NCBI RefSeq assembly: GCF_001485415.1
Contig: NZ_BCMQ01000030.1
Location: forward strand, 1-33,227
Source of the DNA: Myroides odoratimimus
GTDB taxonomy: Bacteria > Bacteroidota > Bacteroidia > Flavobacteriales > Flavobacteriaceae
Direction: 5' to 3'
DNA: 33,227 bases
The notes under the pieces were generated by a model that saw only the letters and a list, made by a program, of their open reading frames with translations, searched no databases and was not told the origin of the DNA. Below, piece after piece: positions 24,801 through 33,227 of this stretch; within the stretch, counting starts at the first letter, position 1; every line of letters starts with the position of its first letter. Made by a program: the position numbers and the translations under genes.

Positions 24801-25035
24801 AGATTTTTTATCGATACAAAATATTACTCTGAATTATGATTTTCCATCAGAGTTATTAAAAAAAATAAAGATAAAAAAAATGGGTATGAATGTTAGTATA
24901 GAGAATGTTTACACTTTTACTAAATTTAAAGGGTTAGATCCACAACAATCTTTTACAGGTTCAGGACTTATTGGTAATAGTTCAGGCTCTGGGGCGGCGA
25001 GAATATTTATTTTTGGCATTAATCTTAATTTTTAA
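21826..25035 (+). CDS. SusC/RagA-family TonB-dependent outer-membrane transporter, copy 1
   Basis: The 1069-residue protein has a signal peptide (1-20, ending MYSQ), then a carboxypeptidase-regulatory-like domain (about 26-105, starting VTGSVKDINGVPLIGAS). A TonB-box-like segment DIVVVAYG and a plug domain (about 110-225) follow, with the SusC landmarks NALVGAAPGVRI, GQPGSEPSIRIRG, PLIVLDG and TLYGNRASNGVILI. The rest is a beta barrel ending in FIFGINLNF. SusC proteins import large nutrients with a SusD lid lipoprotein, energised by TonB; the partner gene follows after 12 bases. No degradative enzyme is encoded nearby, so the substrate cannot be inferred. It is closely related to the protein at 26736, differing most in barrel loops. 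Confidence 0.95.
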   Translation: MKLKNYLTFVVFMILGVMYSQTRNIVTGSVKDINGVPLIGASVIVEGTNQGTITDEQGLFSINIIGGDTLIISYVFYETKSVKIDANSKYDIVLHQLNETLEDIVVVAYGSSTKESLTGSLSYVTSSDIEKRPNTNVLNALVGAAPGVRINNSSGQPGSEPSIRIRGFSSLTNNEPLIVLDGIVYVGPVGNINPLDVESVTVLKDASATTLYGNRASNGVILINTKKASKGQGFLGVGFKQGLFYRSQLEYDKLDPDGFMETMWKGYRNSLVSNGNSLADANRLATKNLIPDVLGMNIYNLSNEQLFDSNGRLMSNASVLPGYRSDLDWYKPVERVGTYQDLNLNARISNENGGAYFSTGFLNNEGYFKGSDYKRFTTRINADYNVNEFVKIGTNVSGSHQITNSNVFNPVHVASNMAPIYPIYLHNPDTGDFIYDELGDKIFDLGDKTRKSQRFRNMVLENKLDVNESISTTLNSQIYTDINFLNDFTFSIKGSLALGYNDIRNYRNSVGGIGKRTNGESGRNSSRNKTYSFQQLLNWKKDFGNHNFDVMLGHENFNTDAGTLYGVKSDETFKGLIEWSNFNKLEIANERLTKYRTEGYFFRGKYNYKNKYFIEGSFRRDGSSKFHSDSRWGNFWSVGGSWVVSSEDFFKIKKVDYLKVRASYGEVGNDEAANLYASHTLYKMYTYAGKPSAYRSQFGNKGLKWETSSSFDFAIDGRVFDRVNFTVEYFDKRSQNLLFDLKLPVSNGSTFPSMFTSSIISNVGSISNRGFEVSFDVDVIKMNDLSWNIGVNATMLKNKLLKLPPANREHGIVSDPFLRKEGKSIYEFYLTEFVGVDQMTGNALYTIDSEKYNVNGSAPDKPSVSEAHLVNINGQYYTTNPGVFGKKVYAGSGVPKVDGSFSTVLSYKSFSLSGLFTYALGGKVLASKYRSLMDVSYKVNAIHKDIIHAWDGIPEGMTESSVNRIDYNGVSRVDYSTSENSNAQSTRFLKSGDFLSIQNITLNYDFPSELLKKIKIKKMGMNVSIENVYTFTKFKGLDPQQSFTGSGLIGNSSGSGAARIFIFGINLNF

Positions 25036-25047
25036 ATCAATCGTATT

Positions 25048-26583
25048 ATGAAAAAAATAGTAGTAAATTTTTTATTATTAAGTACTTTGTTTATTAATAT
25101 TGGATGCGAGAAGGATTATTTGGAAACAATTCCTTCAGAAGAAGTTTCAGAAGAAATTATTTTTAAGGATACTGAAGGAGTGACATATGCCATTAATGGT
25201 TTAGCAAGACTAATGATGACAGACATGGGGAGGAGTTTCAATGGAGAAGGATCGATTAAATTACTCTATGGAGAATTAACAGGTAGTAATTACAGGAAAG
25301 ACGAATCTAGTACTGTCGCAATAAGTAATAATGAGTATATTGAAAACGTAACCCATGAGAATAATTCTTATCCTTGGCATTATTATTACATGATTATTAG
25401 TAATGCTAATGAAATCATTGCTCAAGTAGACGGCGTGCATGGTTTTGCTAGTGTTAAGAAGTATTTAAAAGCACAAGCATTATCATATAGAGCTTATGCT
25501 TACACGATGTTAGTACAAATTTATGGTAATCGTTGGCAAGATTCTAATAATGGGCAGGCTAAATCAGTTGTATTAAGGTTAAGCCCTAAAGATCCTAGAG
25601 CTATGCCTCTTGCTCCATTAAAACAGGTTTATGATCAGATATATAGTGATTTAGGTCAAGCAATTGTTTTATTTACAGAGAGTAATTATAAAAGGAATAC
25701 AAATTATTTAATAGATGCTAGTGTAGCACATGCAATTTTTGCTCGTGCAGCGTTGAATAGACAAGATTATCAAAGCGCTCTAAACCATGCTATATTAGCT
25801 AGAGAAGATTATCCCTTAATGTCAATGAAAGCTTATAAAGAAGGATTTGATAATATTACATCGGAATGGATATGGAGTAGTTTTGGAAGTGATGAGAATT
25901 ATCTTTTTGATAATTCATATGGTGCTATGATTGGATACAATTCAATTTCAACATCTGTGATTGCTAGTCCTAGCAGAATTAGTAAAGAATTATATGAGTC
26001 AATTCCTACAACAGATATTAGAAAAGAACTTTTTTTAGATCCAACAGGATATGACCAGTCTACTTATAATATTACAACAGGAGCTATTCAAAAAAATAGT
26101 CTACTTGATATAACTGTTAGAGAACGCTTCCCTAATATTGATAAAAAAGCTACAACAGCTGCTTATATGCAGTTTAAAATAAAAGTAACTAGTCAACCAG
26201 GTGTTATGCATGTGAACCATTTCCGATCTTCAGAAATGTGTTTAATCCAGGCAGAAGCATTGCATTTTTTAGGTAGAGATAATGAAGCTTCTTCAACATT
26301 AGTTGAACTTACAAAAAACACACAAAGAGACTCTAATTATGTATGTACTAAGACAGGTGTAGCATTATTAAATGAGATTATTAAGTATAGAGCCATAGAG
26401 CTTTGGGGAGAGGGATTTGATTGGTTTGATTATAAGCGTTTAAATTTAACTATAGATAGAAAATCAAGCGCACATGGAGGGAATGCGTCTGACTTGGTAA
26501 CAAAGAAGATTACTCCGGATATGAACAATAAATGGACTTATAGAATACCGAAAATTGAAACAGATTATAATTCAGAAATATAA
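25048..26583 (+). CDS. SusD/RagB-family surface lipoprotein, copy 1
   Basis: The 511-residue lipoprotein has a lipobox with Cys20 (FINIGC), followed by EKD, an acidic/lysine context like that of surface-export signals in Bacteroidetes. SusD landmarks are EVSEEIIFKDTEGVTYAINGL, the TPR-like helical core (SYRAYAYTMLVQIYGNRWQ) and YDQIYSDLGQAIVLF. HFRSSEMCLIQAEALHFLGR and the C-terminal ELWGEGFDWFDYKRL complete the pattern. It acts as the substrate-binding lid on the SusC barrel encoded directly upstream. The ligand is unknown. It ends in a terminator at 26594, closing a two-gene operon. Confidence 0.95.
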   Translation: MKKIVVNFLLLSTLFINIGCEKDYLETIPSEEVSEEIIFKDTEGVTYAINGLARLMMTDMGRSFNGEGSIKLLYGELTGSNYRKDESSTVAISNNEYIENVTHENNSYPWHYYYMIISNANEIIAQVDGVHGFASVKKYLKAQALSYRAYAYTMLVQIYGNRWQDSNNGQAKSVVLRLSPKDPRAMPLAPLKQVYDQIYSDLGQAIVLFTESNYKRNTNYLIDASVAHAIFARAALNRQDYQSALNHAILAREDYPLMSMKAYKEGFDNITSEWIWSSFGSDENYLFDNSYGAMIGYNSISTSVIASPSRISKELYESIPTTDIRKELFLDPTGYDQSTYNITTGAIQKNSLLDITVRERFPNIDKKATTAAYMQFKIKVTSQPGVMHVNHFRSSEMCLIQAEALHFLGRDNEASSTLVELTKNTQRDSNYVCTKTGVALLNEIIKYRAIELWGEGFDWFDYKRLNLTIDRKSSAHGGNASDLVTKKITPDMNNKWTYRIPKIETDYNSEI

Positions 26584-26593
26584 TTAAAATTGG

Positions 26594-26628
26594 AAAGAGA
26601 GTGTCTATATATAGACATTCTCTTTTTT
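26594..26628 (+). terminator. Terminator of the first susCD operon
   Basis: AAAGAGAGTGTCTA pairs with TAGACATTCTCTTT (one G-U) across TATA, followed by Ts. Confidence 0.88.
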
Positions 26629-26696
26629 GTTATATAATTATTTTTAATTATTTATTTTCTGTTTGATTTGTTAAATTTTTTATAAAAAATGATATT

Positions 26697-26704
26697 TATT
26701 TTTG
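26697..26704 (+). promoter_or_regulatory. Putative -7 box (TATTTTTG) of the second susCD pair
   Basis: TATTTTTG matches TAnnTTTG, 39 bases before the ATG, mirroring the first pair. The nearest upstream TTTG (26667-26670) is 26 bases away, longer than usual. Confidence 0.45.
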
Positions 26705-26735
26705 GAGATGATTACTTCTTAAAAATAAATATTGT

Positions 26736-29700
26736 ATGAAGCTTAAAAAATATTTAACGTTTTTAATATTTATGACATTTAGTGTAATATATAGTCAAAC
26801 AAAAAATATTGTTACAGGAAGTGTTAAAGATATTAATGGAATTCCTTTGTTAGGAGCTACTGTTGTTATAGAAAATTCTAATAAAGGAACAATGACTGAT
26901 GATCAAGGTCTCTTTACTATTCATGCTATAGAGGGAGAAATATTAACAGTTAGTTATGTGTTCTATGAAACAAAGTCAATACATGTAGGTGCTAACTTAC
27001 ATTATGATATTGTATTACATCAAGTTAGTGAAACTTTAAATGATATTGTAGTAGTAGCTTATGGTACATCTACGAAAGAGTCTATCACTGGAGCATTATC
27101 TTATGTAACTAGCTCAGATATTGAAAAAAGACCTAATACTAATGTATTAAATGCATTAACAGGTGCTGCGCCAGGAGTACGTGTTAATAATAGTTCAGGC
27201 CAACCTGGCGCAGAGCCTAGTATTAGAATTAGAGGATTTACTTCAATGGATAAAAATGATCCTCTAATTGTTTTGGATGGAATGGTATATGCAGGCCGTG
27301 TTGGTGATATTAATCCTATAGATGTAGAGAGTATAACAGTTCTTAAAGATGCCTCTGCAACTACCTTATACGGTAATCGTGCCTCTAATGGTGTAATTCT
27401 AATTAATACAAAGAAGGCTTCCAAAAGAGATGGTTTTTTTGGAGTAAGTTTTAAACAAGGATTAGTCAGTAGATTCCTAAAAGAGTATGATAAAGTAGAG
27501 CCAGATCAGTTTATGGAAACGATGTGGATGGGATATCGCAATTCTTTAGTGAGTAATGGAAATTCTATTGAAGAAGCTGGTAGACTTGCAACAGCTAATT
27601 TAATTCCAGAGATACTAGGTATGAATATTTATAACTTGTCTAGTGACCAACTGTTTGATACGAATGGGCGTCTAGTGCCTCATGCTTCAGTTTTAAAAGG
27701 ATATAGATCAGATTTAGATTGGTATAAACCCATTGAAAGAACAGGTACATATCAAGATTTAAATCTTAATGGTAGAATGTCTAATGAAAAAGGAGGAGCT
27801 TATTTTTCGACAGGTTTTTTAAATAATGAAGGCTATTTTAGGGGGAGTGATTATAAGAGGTTTACTACACGTGTTAACGCTGATTACATGATAAGTGACA
27901 TAATTAAGATAGGAACTAACGTTTCTGGATCACATCAAATAACAAACCTTAATAGTGTTTCTCCTGAGTCACATGCTTCAAGTATAGCACCAATCTATCC
28001 TATTCACTTACATGATTCTAAGACAGGTGATTACATATATGATGAATTAGGAGATAAAATTTATGATTTAGGAGAAAATACTCGTAAACAGTATGAAAGG
28101 CGTCATATGATTTTAGAAAATCAGCTAAATAGTATGGAACGAATAGCTACAACATTAAATTCTCAGATTTATACTGATATTAAGTTAATGAAAGACCTTA
28201 CGTTTAGTCTAAAAGCTAATTTAGCTTTAAACTATACAGATGTTAAAGAGTACCAAAATAGTATAGTCGGATCAGGTGCAAACCTTAAAGGAAGATCATA
28301 TAGAAATAATAATAGAGGAAAAACATATTCTTTTCAACAATTACTGAACTGGAAAAAGGATATTGGTCAGCATAATATTGATGTATTGTTTGGTCATGAG
28401 AATCTTAATGTGGATTCAGGGAATTTAAACGCTTCAAAAATAGAAGAGATTTTTACTGGAATTGTAGATTGGTCAAATTTCAATAAGCTTTATACAGCAA
28501 ATGATTTTTTAACAAAATATAGAACTGAAGGTTATTTTTCTAGAGCTAAGTATAATTATGCAAATAAGTATTTTTTAGAAGCATCGTTTCGTCGCGATGG
28601 GTCTTCAAAGTTTCATAGTGATACTCGCTGGGGTAATTTTTGGTCAGCAGGAGGTAGCTGGATTATTTCGTCAGAAGATTTTTTTAAAATTAAACAGATT
28701 GATTACCTAAAGTTACGTGCCTCTTATGGAGAAGTAGGGGATGATAGTGCTGCAGGTTTATATGCTTATTACTCTTTATATCGATCAGTTAGCAATGCTG
28801 GTCAACCTGCTGTTTATAGAAAGCAGTTTGGAAATAAAGGATTAAAATGGGAAACATCTAGTTCTACGAATTTTGCTATAGATGGTAGGGTATTTAATCG
28901 ATTGAATTTTACAGTAGAATATTTCGATAAACGATCAAAAAATCTTTTGTTTAATTTAGAAATGCCTCTATCTAATGGTTCTACTGCTCCTACTTTTCCT
29001 TCTTCGTCTATAGTTAGTAATGTTGGTAGTATATCAAATCGTGGTTTTGAGTTTTCTTTTGATGTAGATATTATTAAAAAGAGTGATTGGTCTTGGAATG
29101 TAGGAGTTAATGCTACCATGCTTAAAAATAAACTATTAAAATTGCCTTCTGATAATAGAGAGAACGGTATAGTTTCTATTCCTTTTTTAAGAAAAGAAGG
29201 AAGAAGTGTGTATGAGTTTTACTTAACTGATTTCGTTGGTGTAGATCAGATGACTGGGAATGCTTTGTATACTGTGGATTCTGAAAAGTATAATGTAAAT
29301 GGCTCAGCTCCTGATAAGCCTTCTGTATCAGATGAGTATTTGGTGAATATAAATGGACAGTATTACACAACTAATCCAGATACTTTTGGTAAAAAAGTTT
29401 ATGCAGGAAGTGCTATACCTAAAGTAGATGGGAGTTTTTCAACGTCTTTACATTATAAAAGCTTGAATCTATCTGGACTATTTACCTATGCATTAGGAGG
29501 AAAAGTGTTGGATTATAATTATATGAGTTTGATGGAAGCTTCTGATATGGTACGAGCTATTCATAAAGATATTACTCATTCTTGGAGTAGTGCACCTAAT
29601 GGAATGACAGAGACATCACCTGATAGAATAAATCCTAATGGAATCCCTCAAATAAATTATACAACTAGTCAATATAACAATGTTGAATCTAATCGCTTTA

Positions 29701-29933
29701 TTAGAAGTGGAGATTTTTTGTCTATACAAAATATTGCTTTGAATTATGACTTTCCTTCTGAGTTGTTGAAGAAGATTAAGGTAAAACAGATGAGTATGAA
29801 TATTAGTGTAGAGAATGTTTACACTTTTACTAAGTTTAAGGGATTAGATCCTCAGCAATCTTTTTCTGGAGCTGTAGGAAGTGGGGCAGGAGCTCCAAGA
29901 ATATTTATTTTCGGGATTAATTTTAATTTCTAA
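26736..29933 (+). CDS. SusC/RagA-family TonB-dependent outer-membrane transporter, copy 2
   Basis: The 1065-residue protein is collinear with the copy at 21826: signal peptide ending IYSQ, carboxypeptidase-regulatory-like domain, DIVVVAYG, plug and barrel ending FIFGINFNF. Side-by-side reading suggests roughly three quarters of residues are identical. The plug is nearly unchanged, while differences gather in the first 60 residues and in loops such as about 460-490. It is therefore an intact, diverged duplicate rather than a decaying one, and may serve a related but different ligand. The SusD partner gene starts 12 bases downstream, the same spacing as in the first pair. Confidence 0.95.
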   Translation: MKLKKYLTFLIFMTFSVIYSQTKNIVTGSVKDINGIPLLGATVVIENSNKGTMTDDQGLFTIHAIEGEILTVSYVFYETKSIHVGANLHYDIVLHQVSETLNDIVVVAYGTSTKESITGALSYVTSSDIEKRPNTNVLNALTGAAPGVRVNNSSGQPGAEPSIRIRGFTSMDKNDPLIVLDGMVYAGRVGDINPIDVESITVLKDASATTLYGNRASNGVILINTKKASKRDGFFGVSFKQGLVSRFLKEYDKVEPDQFMETMWMGYRNSLVSNGNSIEEAGRLATANLIPEILGMNIYNLSSDQLFDTNGRLVPHASVLKGYRSDLDWYKPIERTGTYQDLNLNGRMSNEKGGAYFSTGFLNNEGYFRGSDYKRFTTRVNADYMISDIIKIGTNVSGSHQITNLNSVSPESHASSIAPIYPIHLHDSKTGDYIYDELGDKIYDLGENTRKQYERRHMILENQLNSMERIATTLNSQIYTDIKLMKDLTFSLKANLALNYTDVKEYQNSIVGSGANLKGRSYRNNNRGKTYSFQQLLNWKKDIGQHNIDVLFGHENLNVDSGNLNASKIEEIFTGIVDWSNFNKLYTANDFLTKYRTEGYFSRAKYNYANKYFLEASFRRDGSSKFHSDTRWGNFWSAGGSWIISSEDFFKIKQIDYLKLRASYGEVGDDSAAGLYAYYSLYRSVSNAGQPAVYRKQFGNKGLKWETSSSTNFAIDGRVFNRLNFTVEYFDKRSKNLLFNLEMPLSNGSTAPTFPSSSIVSNVGSISNRGFEFSFDVDIIKKSDWSWNVGVNATMLKNKLLKLPSDNRENGIVSIPFLRKEGRSVYEFYLTDFVGVDQMTGNALYTVDSEKYNVNGSAPDKPSVSDEYLVNINGQYYTTNPDTFGKKVYAGSAIPKVDGSFSTSLHYKSLNLSGLFTYALGGKVLDYNYMSLMEASDMVRAIHKDITHSWSSAPNGMTETSPDRINPNGIPQINYTTSQYNNVESNRFIRSGDFLSIQNIALNYDFPSELLKKIKVKQMSMNISVENVYTFTKFKGLDPQQSFSGAVGSGAGAPRIFIFGINFNF

Positions 29934-29945
29934 TAGCAAGATAAG

Positions 29946-31490
29946 ATGAGAAAGATTATGAGATTTTTTTTAGGTGTAGTTACTTTATCTGTTTTTATAG
30001 CATGTGATCATGATTATTTAGGAACGGAACCCTCAGGAGATGTATCAGAGTATAATGTTTTTAAAGATACAGAAGGGATAATTTATGCTGTTAATGGTTT
30101 AGCGAAATTAATGTCTACTAGTTATGTAGGAAGTGGAAATAACGGAGAAGGAACCATAAAACTGATTTATGGAGAAACAGCAGGTAATCATTATAGAAAG
30201 GATAGAGCGGGTTCTGTTGGGGTTAGCAATCACGATTATATAGAAAATGTGACACATTTAAATAATTATTATCCTTGGCATTATTATTATATGGTGATTA
30301 CGAATGCTAATGAAATCATCGCTCAAGTAGATGATGTGAAGGGATTACCTAGTGTAAAGAAATACTTAAAAGCTCAGGCAATGTCATATAGAGCTTATGC
30401 TTACACGATGTTAGTACAAATTTATGGTAACCGTTGGCAAGATTCTAATAATGGAGAGACTAAATCTGTAGTATTAAGACTTAGTTCTAAAGATCCTAGA
30501 GCTATGCCACTATCTCCATTAAAGCAAGTTTATGACCAGATTTATAAAGATCTGGATCAAGCAATCGTTTTATTTAGGGAGAGTAATTACAAAAGAAATC
30601 CAAGTGATAACTATTTAATAGATGCTAATGTAGCACATGCAATTTTTGCTCGAGCAGCTTTAAATAGACAAGATTATCAAAGTGCTTTAAGTCATGCTAC
30701 TCAAGCAAGAGTAGGATATCCATTAATGTCTCTGTCTGTTTATAAAGAAGGTTTTAATAAGGTAACATCAGAATGGCTTTGGTGTAGTTTTGGAACTACA
30801 GATGATCAGCTAAATAATAATGCATATGGGGCTTATATAGGATATAACTCAGAAGCTACAGGTGTAACATCTGGGCCAAGTAGAATAAGTAAAGAGTTAT
30901 ATGAGTCTATTCCGATGACAGATGTGAGAAAACAGTTTTTTTTAGATCCTACAGGATATGATACTTCTACTTATAATGCTACTACTGGTGTTATACAATC
31001 GAATAGCCCTTTAGATATTGCAGTGAGAGAACGTTTTCCGGATATAAGTATGAAAGCTAAAACTGCGGCCTATATGCAGTTTAAGATAAAAGTAACTAGT
31101 CAACCTGGCGTTATGCATGTAAATCATTTTCGTTCTTCAGAAATGTGTTTAATTCAAGCAGAAGCACTATACTTTTTAGGAAGAGATAATGAAGCAATAG
31201 CGAAGTTAGTTGAACTTACAAAAGATACACAAAGAGACGTTAAGTATGTATGTGATAAAACAGGAGTAGAACTATTAAATGAAATTATTAAGTACAGATC
31301 TATAGAGTTATGGGGTGAAGGATTTGATTGGTTTGATTATAAGCGTTTAAATTTAACGATAGATAGAAAATCAAGTAAAGAAGGCGGGAATGCTTCTGAT
31401 TTGATAACGAAGAAGATTACTCCTGAAATGAATAATAAATGGACTTATAGAATACCAAAAGCAGAAACAGATTATAATTCAGAAATATAA
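29946..31490 (+). CDS. SusD/RagB-family surface lipoprotein, copy 2
   Basis: The 514-residue lipoprotein has its lipobox at Cys20 (VFIAC), followed by DHDYLGTEPS. It is collinear with the copy at 25048, sharing RAYAYTMLVQIYGNRWQDSNNG, KITSEWLWCSFG-like core segments and the C-terminal ELWGEGFDWFDYKRLNLTIDRK. Variable stretches lie at about 42-75 and 270-300, which may shape the ligand site. An in-frame ATG four codons later is a possible alternative start; both leave a functional signal peptide. It is the last gene of the second operon and is followed by a long perfect terminator. Confidence 0.94.
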   Translation: MRKIMRFFLGVVTLSVFIACDHDYLGTEPSGDVSEYNVFKDTEGIIYAVNGLAKLMSTSYVGSGNNGEGTIKLIYGETAGNHYRKDRAGSVGVSNHDYIENVTHLNNYYPWHYYYMVITNANEIIAQVDDVKGLPSVKKYLKAQAMSYRAYAYTMLVQIYGNRWQDSNNGETKSVVLRLSSKDPRAMPLSPLKQVYDQIYKDLDQAIVLFRESNYKRNPSDNYLIDANVAHAIFARAALNRQDYQSALSHATQARVGYPLMSLSVYKEGFNKVTSEWLWCSFGTTDDQLNNNAYGAYIGYNSEATGVTSGPSRISKELYESIPMTDVRKQFFLDPTGYDTSTYNATTGVIQSNSPLDIAVRERFPDISMKAKTAAYMQFKIKVTSQPGVMHVNHFRSSEMCLIQAEALYFLGRDNEAIAKLVELTKDTQRDVKYVCDKTGVELLNEIIKYRSIELWGEGFDWFDYKRLNLTIDRKSSKEGGNASDLITKKITPEMNNKWTYRIPKAETDYNSEI

Positions 31491-31493
31491 TTT

Positions 31494-31534
31494 AACTAAA
31501 AAGGAGAATGTCATAAACATTCTCCTTTTTAGTT
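31494..31534. terminator. Terminator of the second susCD operon
   Basis: AACTAAAAAGGAGAATGT (31494-31511) and ACATTCTCCTTTTTAGTT (31517-31534) form an 18-bp perfect stem with loop CATAA. The T tract lies inside the 3' arm. Confidence 0.9.
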
Positions 31535-31716
31535 AAGGAGGGGATGATTTTATATTAGAGAGATGTTTATATTTAGAGAAGTGTAATGTACCGTTATAAA
31601 TAAAGAGAACTAGCAATATTTTAAGAAGGTAAGACTTTATAAAAGGTAAATTTTGTTTGTTGAAATAACTTGTAATGGACACTATTGTTAATGTTTATAT
31701 TCTATTTACTAGTAGT

Positions 31717-31753
31717 AAAAAAGCCTTATAAAGGTCGTTTATAAGGCTTTTTT
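31717..31753. terminator. Terminator downstream of the thioredoxin-like lipoprotein gene (minus strand)
   Basis: AAAAAAGCCTTATAAA and TTTATAAGGCTTTTTT form a 16-bp perfect stem with loop GGTCG. It has T runs on both strands, 27 bases past the stop of the minus-strand gene at 31780. It could also back up the susCD terminator. Confidence 0.9.
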
Positions 31754-31779
31754 TAAATTGTAATAATAAATGAAATAGT

Positions 31780-32934
31780 TTATTTCTTTTCAAGAACTTC
31801 TTCAAGTTTTTTCCCAAGTCCTGATCTTCTAAGATTTATGCCTAATATAGTCCCTTTATTATCAACTAAGTAGCTTGCGGGTACTGCTTTAATACCGTAA
31901 TTTTTTATTATTGGGTCATCCCAAGACATTAAATTAGATACATGAGTCCATGTAAGATTGTCTTTCTCAATTGCTGTTAACCATAATTCTTTTTTTTGAT
32001 CTATAGAATACCCTAATATATCTAATCCTTTATCATGATACTTTTTATAGTTTTCTACTATATTTGGATTTTCTTTTCTACATGGTGCACACCAAGAAGC
32101 CCATATATCTATAAGAACTATTTTTTTTCCTTTTAAAAAAGAAGCTAGAGTTACTTCTTTTCCATTAGGATCTAAAGCTTTAAATTCTGGTAATTTATCT
32201 CCTATTTTTAAAACTACTTCAGATTCTTTTTTTTCTATGTATTTATTTAATCTATTTTCTGTTTTTTTTCCAATTATAGTTTGTTTTAATTCAGGAGAAA
32301 ACTCAGCAAAGAGTTTCTTACATTCCTCTATAGAAAATTCCTCCATACCTATCATTTGGCAAAGAGTGAACATTCCAAAGCTATTATTTTTATTATCAGA
32401 TTCGTATTTTCTTAGAATCTGATTATTTTCTTCTGTGTATTTATCTAGTTGAGACTCGATTTCATTAATGGTTTTTATGTCATCCTCCTCTTCTGCTTTT
32501 TCTAATCTTTGTTTGTTTTCACTATAATATTTATTAATATTTTCATAAACAACTCCTCTTTCTGTAATGAATTCTTGGAATTTCTTATTGTTTTCAGTAC
32601 CTCCGAAGGAGTTGTTGTTTATATTATCTTTAATATATGTTATTTTGATATTACCAGCTTCACCAATAAAGAAAATGCCATTTATTTTATATTTACTATT
32701 TTTTACGTCTAAATAGGCTTCATCTAATTCAGTAAAAGGATTTTCTAAAGTTACTTTACCATTTAAAACCTCTCCAGTTACAAGAACTTTTTTGTCCTTT
32801 ATTCCAATAGGGTGTGTAAAGATTTCCACTTTTGTATGATCAGGTACTCCCTCTGCAATTACTTCAATTGTATTCTTTTTTTGGCATGAGATTAATATGG
32901 TCATTACCAAAAGTAATAGACTGATTTTTTTCAT
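31780..32934 (-). CDS. Thioredoxin-like (TlpA/ResA type) lipoprotein
   Basis: The 384-residue protein has a lipoprotein signal with Cys17 (ILISC). An N-terminal beta-rich domain (about 22-115) resembles DUF4369, and a charged helical linker (about 115-235) is rich in Glu/Lys/Asn. An AhpC/TSA-thioredoxin domain spans about 243-384. The active site is WCAPC with Cys282 and Cys285, and the cis-proline is Pro352 (AVPASYLVD). Proteins of this type reduce or exchange disulfides outside the cytoplasm in Bacteroidetes. They are often found near SusCD loci, as here, but it is convergent with the susCD operons and not co-transcribed. Its partner is unknown. Confidence 0.92.
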   Translation of the reverse strand: MKKISLLLLVMTILISCQKKNTIEVIAEGVPDHTKVEIFTHPIGIKDKKVLVTGEVLNGKVTLENPFTELDEAYLDVKNSKYKINGIFFIGEAGNIKITYIKDNINNNSFGGTENNKKFQEFITERGVVYENINKYYSENKQRLEKAEEEDDIKTINEIESQLDKYTEENNQILRKYESDNKNNSFGMFTLCQMIGMEEFSIEECKKLFAEFSPELKQTIIGKKTENRLNKYIEKKESEVVLKIGDKLPEFKALDPNGKEVTLASFLKGKKIVLIDIWASWCAPCRKENPNIVENYKKYHDKGLDILGYSIDQKKELWLTAIEKDNLTWTHVSNLMSWDDPIIKNYGIKAVPASYLVDNKGTILGINLRRSGLGKKLEEVLEKK

Positions 32935-33227
32935 AATTGTATTGATATATGTTAGTTAAAGGATTAAAAGTACTAATTTGATAGATTGTAAGATTAGCGA
33001 TGTTTGATTCTATTTAGCATTAATTGGTTTTATTTGATATTTGAAATATTTGTGTTGTTTCTTAGTTTACTCTTATTATTAATTAAATATGATGTTGGTA
33101 TTTAGTTTTATTTACTTGTATTTAGTATTTCTAATGAATTATGTTATTTTTGTTTATAATATTAAACTAAGTACACGACAAAAAACTAAAGCAATTGATA
33201 TTTAAAGGGTTGTGTCCATTTTTAGAG
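32935..33227. other. AT-rich gap at the window end, possible promoter for a gene beyond
   Basis: There is no gene in these 293 bases. TATTTTTG at 33145-33152 matches the -7 consensus on the + strand and could serve a gene beyond the window edge. No promoter for the minus-strand lipoprotein gene is clear. Confidence 0.4.

Noticed and set aside
21826..31490. Polysaccharide utilisation locus
   Set aside because: SusC/SusD pairs are present but there are no glycoside hydrolases, lyases or sensor-regulators in the window, so the substrate class cannot be claimed.
21826..31490. Assembly artefact creating the second SusCD pair
   Set aside because: The copies differ at many scattered positions in DNA and protein, and intergenic regions differ, so this is a real old duplication.

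Overview
The window looks like chromosome of a Flavobacteriaceae member, possibly Myroides or a close relative (genus is inference). The evidence is low G+C, -7 boxes of the form TAnnTTTG, type IX secretion (T9SS) genes with gliding-type C-terminal domains, two SusC/SusD pairs, a DUF6266 protein and FabV as enoyl-ACP reductase.

Region 1 (1-8095) holds two versions of one T9SS cassette: a secreted protein with a type B (CHU_C) sorting domain, a PorP/SprF partner and an OmpA-family periplasmic/outer-membrane protein. The first (1-4095) is intact apart from its 5' end, which lies outside the window. The second (5093-8058) is wrecked. Only the front of the secreted protein and the last part of the OmpA protein remain, and an IS110-family element sits between them, so about 2.65 kb is missing relative to the intact copy. 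Upstream of the IS110 transposase there is a strongly foldable two-arm non-coding region that I interpret as its bridge RNA.

Region 2 (8233-19165) is mostly housekeeping: fabV, a hybrid histidine kinase with receiver and Hpt domains, a very small transcription unit with a 16-codon ORF, a TonB-like protein, an acyl-CoA dehydrogenase, anmK, and an exbB-exbD-tonB-folC cluster. Region 3 (19185-19804) is a single transcription unit of five nearly identical tRNA-Val(UAC) genes with its own promoter and terminator.

Region 4 (20555-32934) is accessory. It has a DUF6266 protein, then two tandem SusC/SusD pairs, each with its own putative -7 box and terminator, and a convergent thioredoxin-like lipoprotein. 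No carbohydrate-active enzyme, peptidase, regulator or ECF sigma gene accompanies the SusCD pairs, so their substrate is unknown. The ExbBD-TonB set in region 2 could energise such transporters.

The items I consider most worth a second look are the IS110 bridge RNA candidate, the scarred secretion cassette around it, the 16-codon mini-gene and the diverged SusCD duplication.
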